Assembly: GCA_030833525.1 (NCBI GenBank)
Contig: JAURGZ010000014.1
Coordinates: forward strand, 1 to 46,467
Length of the DNA stretch: 46,467 nt
DNA from: Bacteroidota bacterium
Lineage (GTDB): Bacteria; Bacteroidota; Bacteroidia; NS11-12g; UBA955
Direction: 5' to 3'
The translations under genes and the position numbers were made by a program. The number at the start of each line of letters is the position of its first letter. The first letter of the stretch is position 1. This document shows positions 44,834-46,467 of the stretch, one piece after another. Below the pieces are notes generated by a model. It did no database searches. It saw only the letters and a program-made list of their open reading frames with translations, and had not been told where the DNA came from.

Positions 44834-45922
44834 TTATAGGGAAACGCCGCATTGCTGACTAATGTTTTCCAAATCGTTCACCACGGCTGAAATGATGGGA
44901 ATTCCGCTCTCTTTGCGCTCCAATTCCAAGGTGCGTTCGGGATCGCCGGGTACCAGAACAGGTCGATGAGGATCTATGGGTGCTGTTTGCCTGAATCGGC
45001 GAATCCAAAGGTCCATGGCTTGCTTGAATTCCTGTAAATCACGAAACGCGGCAGGATCCCAACAACCTACAAAATGGCCCAAACCTTTGCCAGGTTGGTT
45101 GTCAACGGGGTCTAGAAAAGCCACAAATGGAGGGGCCCAGGGACCGAAACTACCGCCATTGAGTACACCCGAGAAAATATCAACCCAGGCACCCAATCCA
45201 TAGCCTTTGTGATAGCCATGATCGGCATCGCTTCCCAATCCAAGAAGCAGACCACCTGCTTTCAAGGCCAAGGGGTCTTTGCTGTTGGTGCCATCGCTGT
45301 TCATGACCCAACCTTCAGGGATGGGCTTATTTTGACGCTGTGCAATTTCCAATTTCCCATTGGCAGCCGCTGAGGTAGCCATGTCTAACACAAATGGAGG
45401 TTCTTCTCCTGCGGGCACGGCTACCGCAATGGGATTGGTGCCCAACATGCGTTCTTTGCCACCAGAAGGGCTCACCAGTGGGCTTGCATTGGTCATGGCC
45501 ATTCCAATGAAATCATGTTCCACGGCCATCAAGGCATGGTAGCCGGCAATGCCGAAATGGTTGGAGTTGTGAATGCCGCACCAACCCGAACCCAATTCTT
45601 GGGTGATCTCAATGGCTCGCTGCATGGCTGCTGGCGCTGAAACCAGGCCAATGGCCCCATCGGCATTCAATTGTGCGATGGCCTTGCGTTCCTGTTGAAA
45701 AACCATGTGAGGTTTGGGGTTGATGCGTCCCTTTTCAATCAAGCGCAAATACCCAGAGAGCCGGGCAACGCCATGGCTGTCAATGCCGCGAGCATCGGCT
45801 GAAACCAATACCTCTGCGCAAGTTAGAGCATGCTCTTCGCTAAAGCCTTGACTTTCAAATATGGCGCGAACGAAGTCTTTTAGCCGTTCGGCATGAAATA
45901 TTTCGTATGAAACTGGATTCAT
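44834..45922 (-). CDS. Ldh2/malate-L-lactate dehydrogenase family oxidoreductase
   Basis: SADARGIDSHGVARLSGYLRLIEKGRINPKP; GIHNSNHFGIAGYHALMA; ERMLGTNPIAVAVPAGEEPPFVLDMATSAAANGKLE. Confidence 0.92.
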   Translation of the reverse strand: MNPVSYEIFHAERLKDFVRAIFESQGFSEEHALTCAEVLVSADARGIDSHGVARLSGYLRLIEKGRINPKPHMVFQQERKAIAQLNADGAIGLVSAPAAMQRAIEITQELGSGWCGIHNSNHFGIAGYHALMAVEHDFIGMAMTNASPLVSPSGGKERMLGTNPIAVAVPAGEEPPFVLDMATSAAANGKLEIAQRQNKPIPEGWVMNSDGTNSKDPLALKAGGLLLGLGSDADHGYHKGYGLGAWVDIFSGVLNGGSFGPWAPPFVAFLDPVDNQPGKGLGHFVGCWDPAAFRDLQEFKQAMDLWIRRFRQTAPIDPHRPVLVPGDPERTLELERKESGIPIISAVVNDLENISQQCGVSL

Positions 45923-45923
45923 G

Positions 45924-46467
45924 TTATAAGGTTCTTAACCAGGCTTGTGACTGGGGATTGCTTTTCCAAGATTCGGGCAAGCGTAGGGTTGTTTTTTGGA
46001 GTTGATCGCCTTGGGTTTTTCCTTGCAAGATTCGGGTCATTCCTTGGCGCTCGATATGCACGCTGATCGATTGCTCAGCCGCCTGCAATTCGGGACTCTG
46101 CCAGTGACTCAACAGGCTCTCGCCTTCCCATAGCTGTCCGTTGAATTCCAGGCCTGTTACTTTATCGCCGACGTTTAATCCCAAGTAAAAAGCCGTACTA
46201 CCCCGTTTGATAGAGGTCACTTCAAGGGGCGCAGAACCTTTGGCAAATCCAGCTCCCAGGCTAGGGTCGGGAATGAAAGTGGCCGTTTGTTCAACGCCTA
46301 CAGATTGGAAGGAATACTTCTTGTACACAGGCTCTAAGCCGTAAAGGCAATAGTCGAAGAATGAATTCCAGTGACTCAGGTCTGAGCCGCTGATACGAGC
46401 GGTGGCTTCTGTGAATTCTGCAGGAGTAAAACCTCGTTTCAACTCTTTGTAATAGCGTTGGTAGAGG
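45924..46467 (-). CDS. M61-like glycyl aminopeptidase/PDZ protein, 5' truncated by window edge
   Basis: Open upstream of 46442 (LYQRYYKELKRGFTPAEF); GLEPVYKKYSFQSVG and PDZ-like VTSIKRGSTAFYLGLNVGDKVTGLEFNGQ. Confidence 0.65.
   Translation of the reverse strand, partial: LYQRYYKELKRGFTPAEFTEATARISGSDLSHWNSFFDYCLYGLEPVYKKYSFQSVGVEQTATFIPDPSLGAGFAKGSAPLEVTSIKRGSTAFYLGLNVGDKVTGLEFNGQLWEGESLLSHWQSPELQAAEQSISVHIERQGMTRILQGKTQGDQLQKTTLRLPESWKSNPQSQAWLRTL

Noticed and set aside
1-46467. CRISPR array, toxin-antitoxin, restriction-modification, prophage or transposon
   Set aside because: No short spaced direct repeats, and no ORF translation with recognisable signatures of these systems.

Overview
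This window is a chromosomal segment of a Bacteroidota genome. The evidence is T9SS type A and type B sorting domains, a PorP/SprF protein, DUF4290-MurA, DUF5777 and DUF5723 proteins, and TAnnTTTG promoters. It is gene-dense and mostly housekeeping or envelope in character. No CRISPR array, phage, transposase or integrase was seen. Main modules: (1) a truncated type-B-CTD adhesin-like protein with HYR-like and TSP3-like repeats, followed by PorP/SprF and OmpA/PD40 genes; (2) a TolC-MFP pair divergent from a cobalamin riboswitch that controls a translationally coupled btuB / DUF4465-like / BtuG-like operon; (3) LptF/G, GT4, GNAT, class I FBP aldolase, accD, gcvH and tRNA-Cys; (4) a MacAB/LolCDE-like MFP-permease-ATPase operon; (5) an OB-fold / YceI / cytochrome c / cytochrome c / DUF5777 / DUF5777 operon; (6) fluC/crcB, ferredoxin reductase-like, rho with a disordered RE/PRG repeat insert, PdeM-like and SDR genes; (7) DUF4290-murA, TonB receptor, GT2, polysaccharide deacetylase, kmo, Ldh2-type dehydrogenase and a partial M61 peptidase. 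Observations most worth checking: a TAnnTTTG-N4-start-codon arrangement at exactly constant spacing, suggesting leaderless mRNAs; a likely C-terminal frameshift in the GT2 gene; the YceI/cytochrome/DUF5777 operon as a candidate uncharacterised envelope redox system; the riboswitch-controlled B12 operon with a predicted T9SS-exported member; a hairpin-rich intergenic island after tRNA-Cys; and a natural Cys-to-Asp MurA. All calls come from reading sequence and ORF translations; no database search was run.
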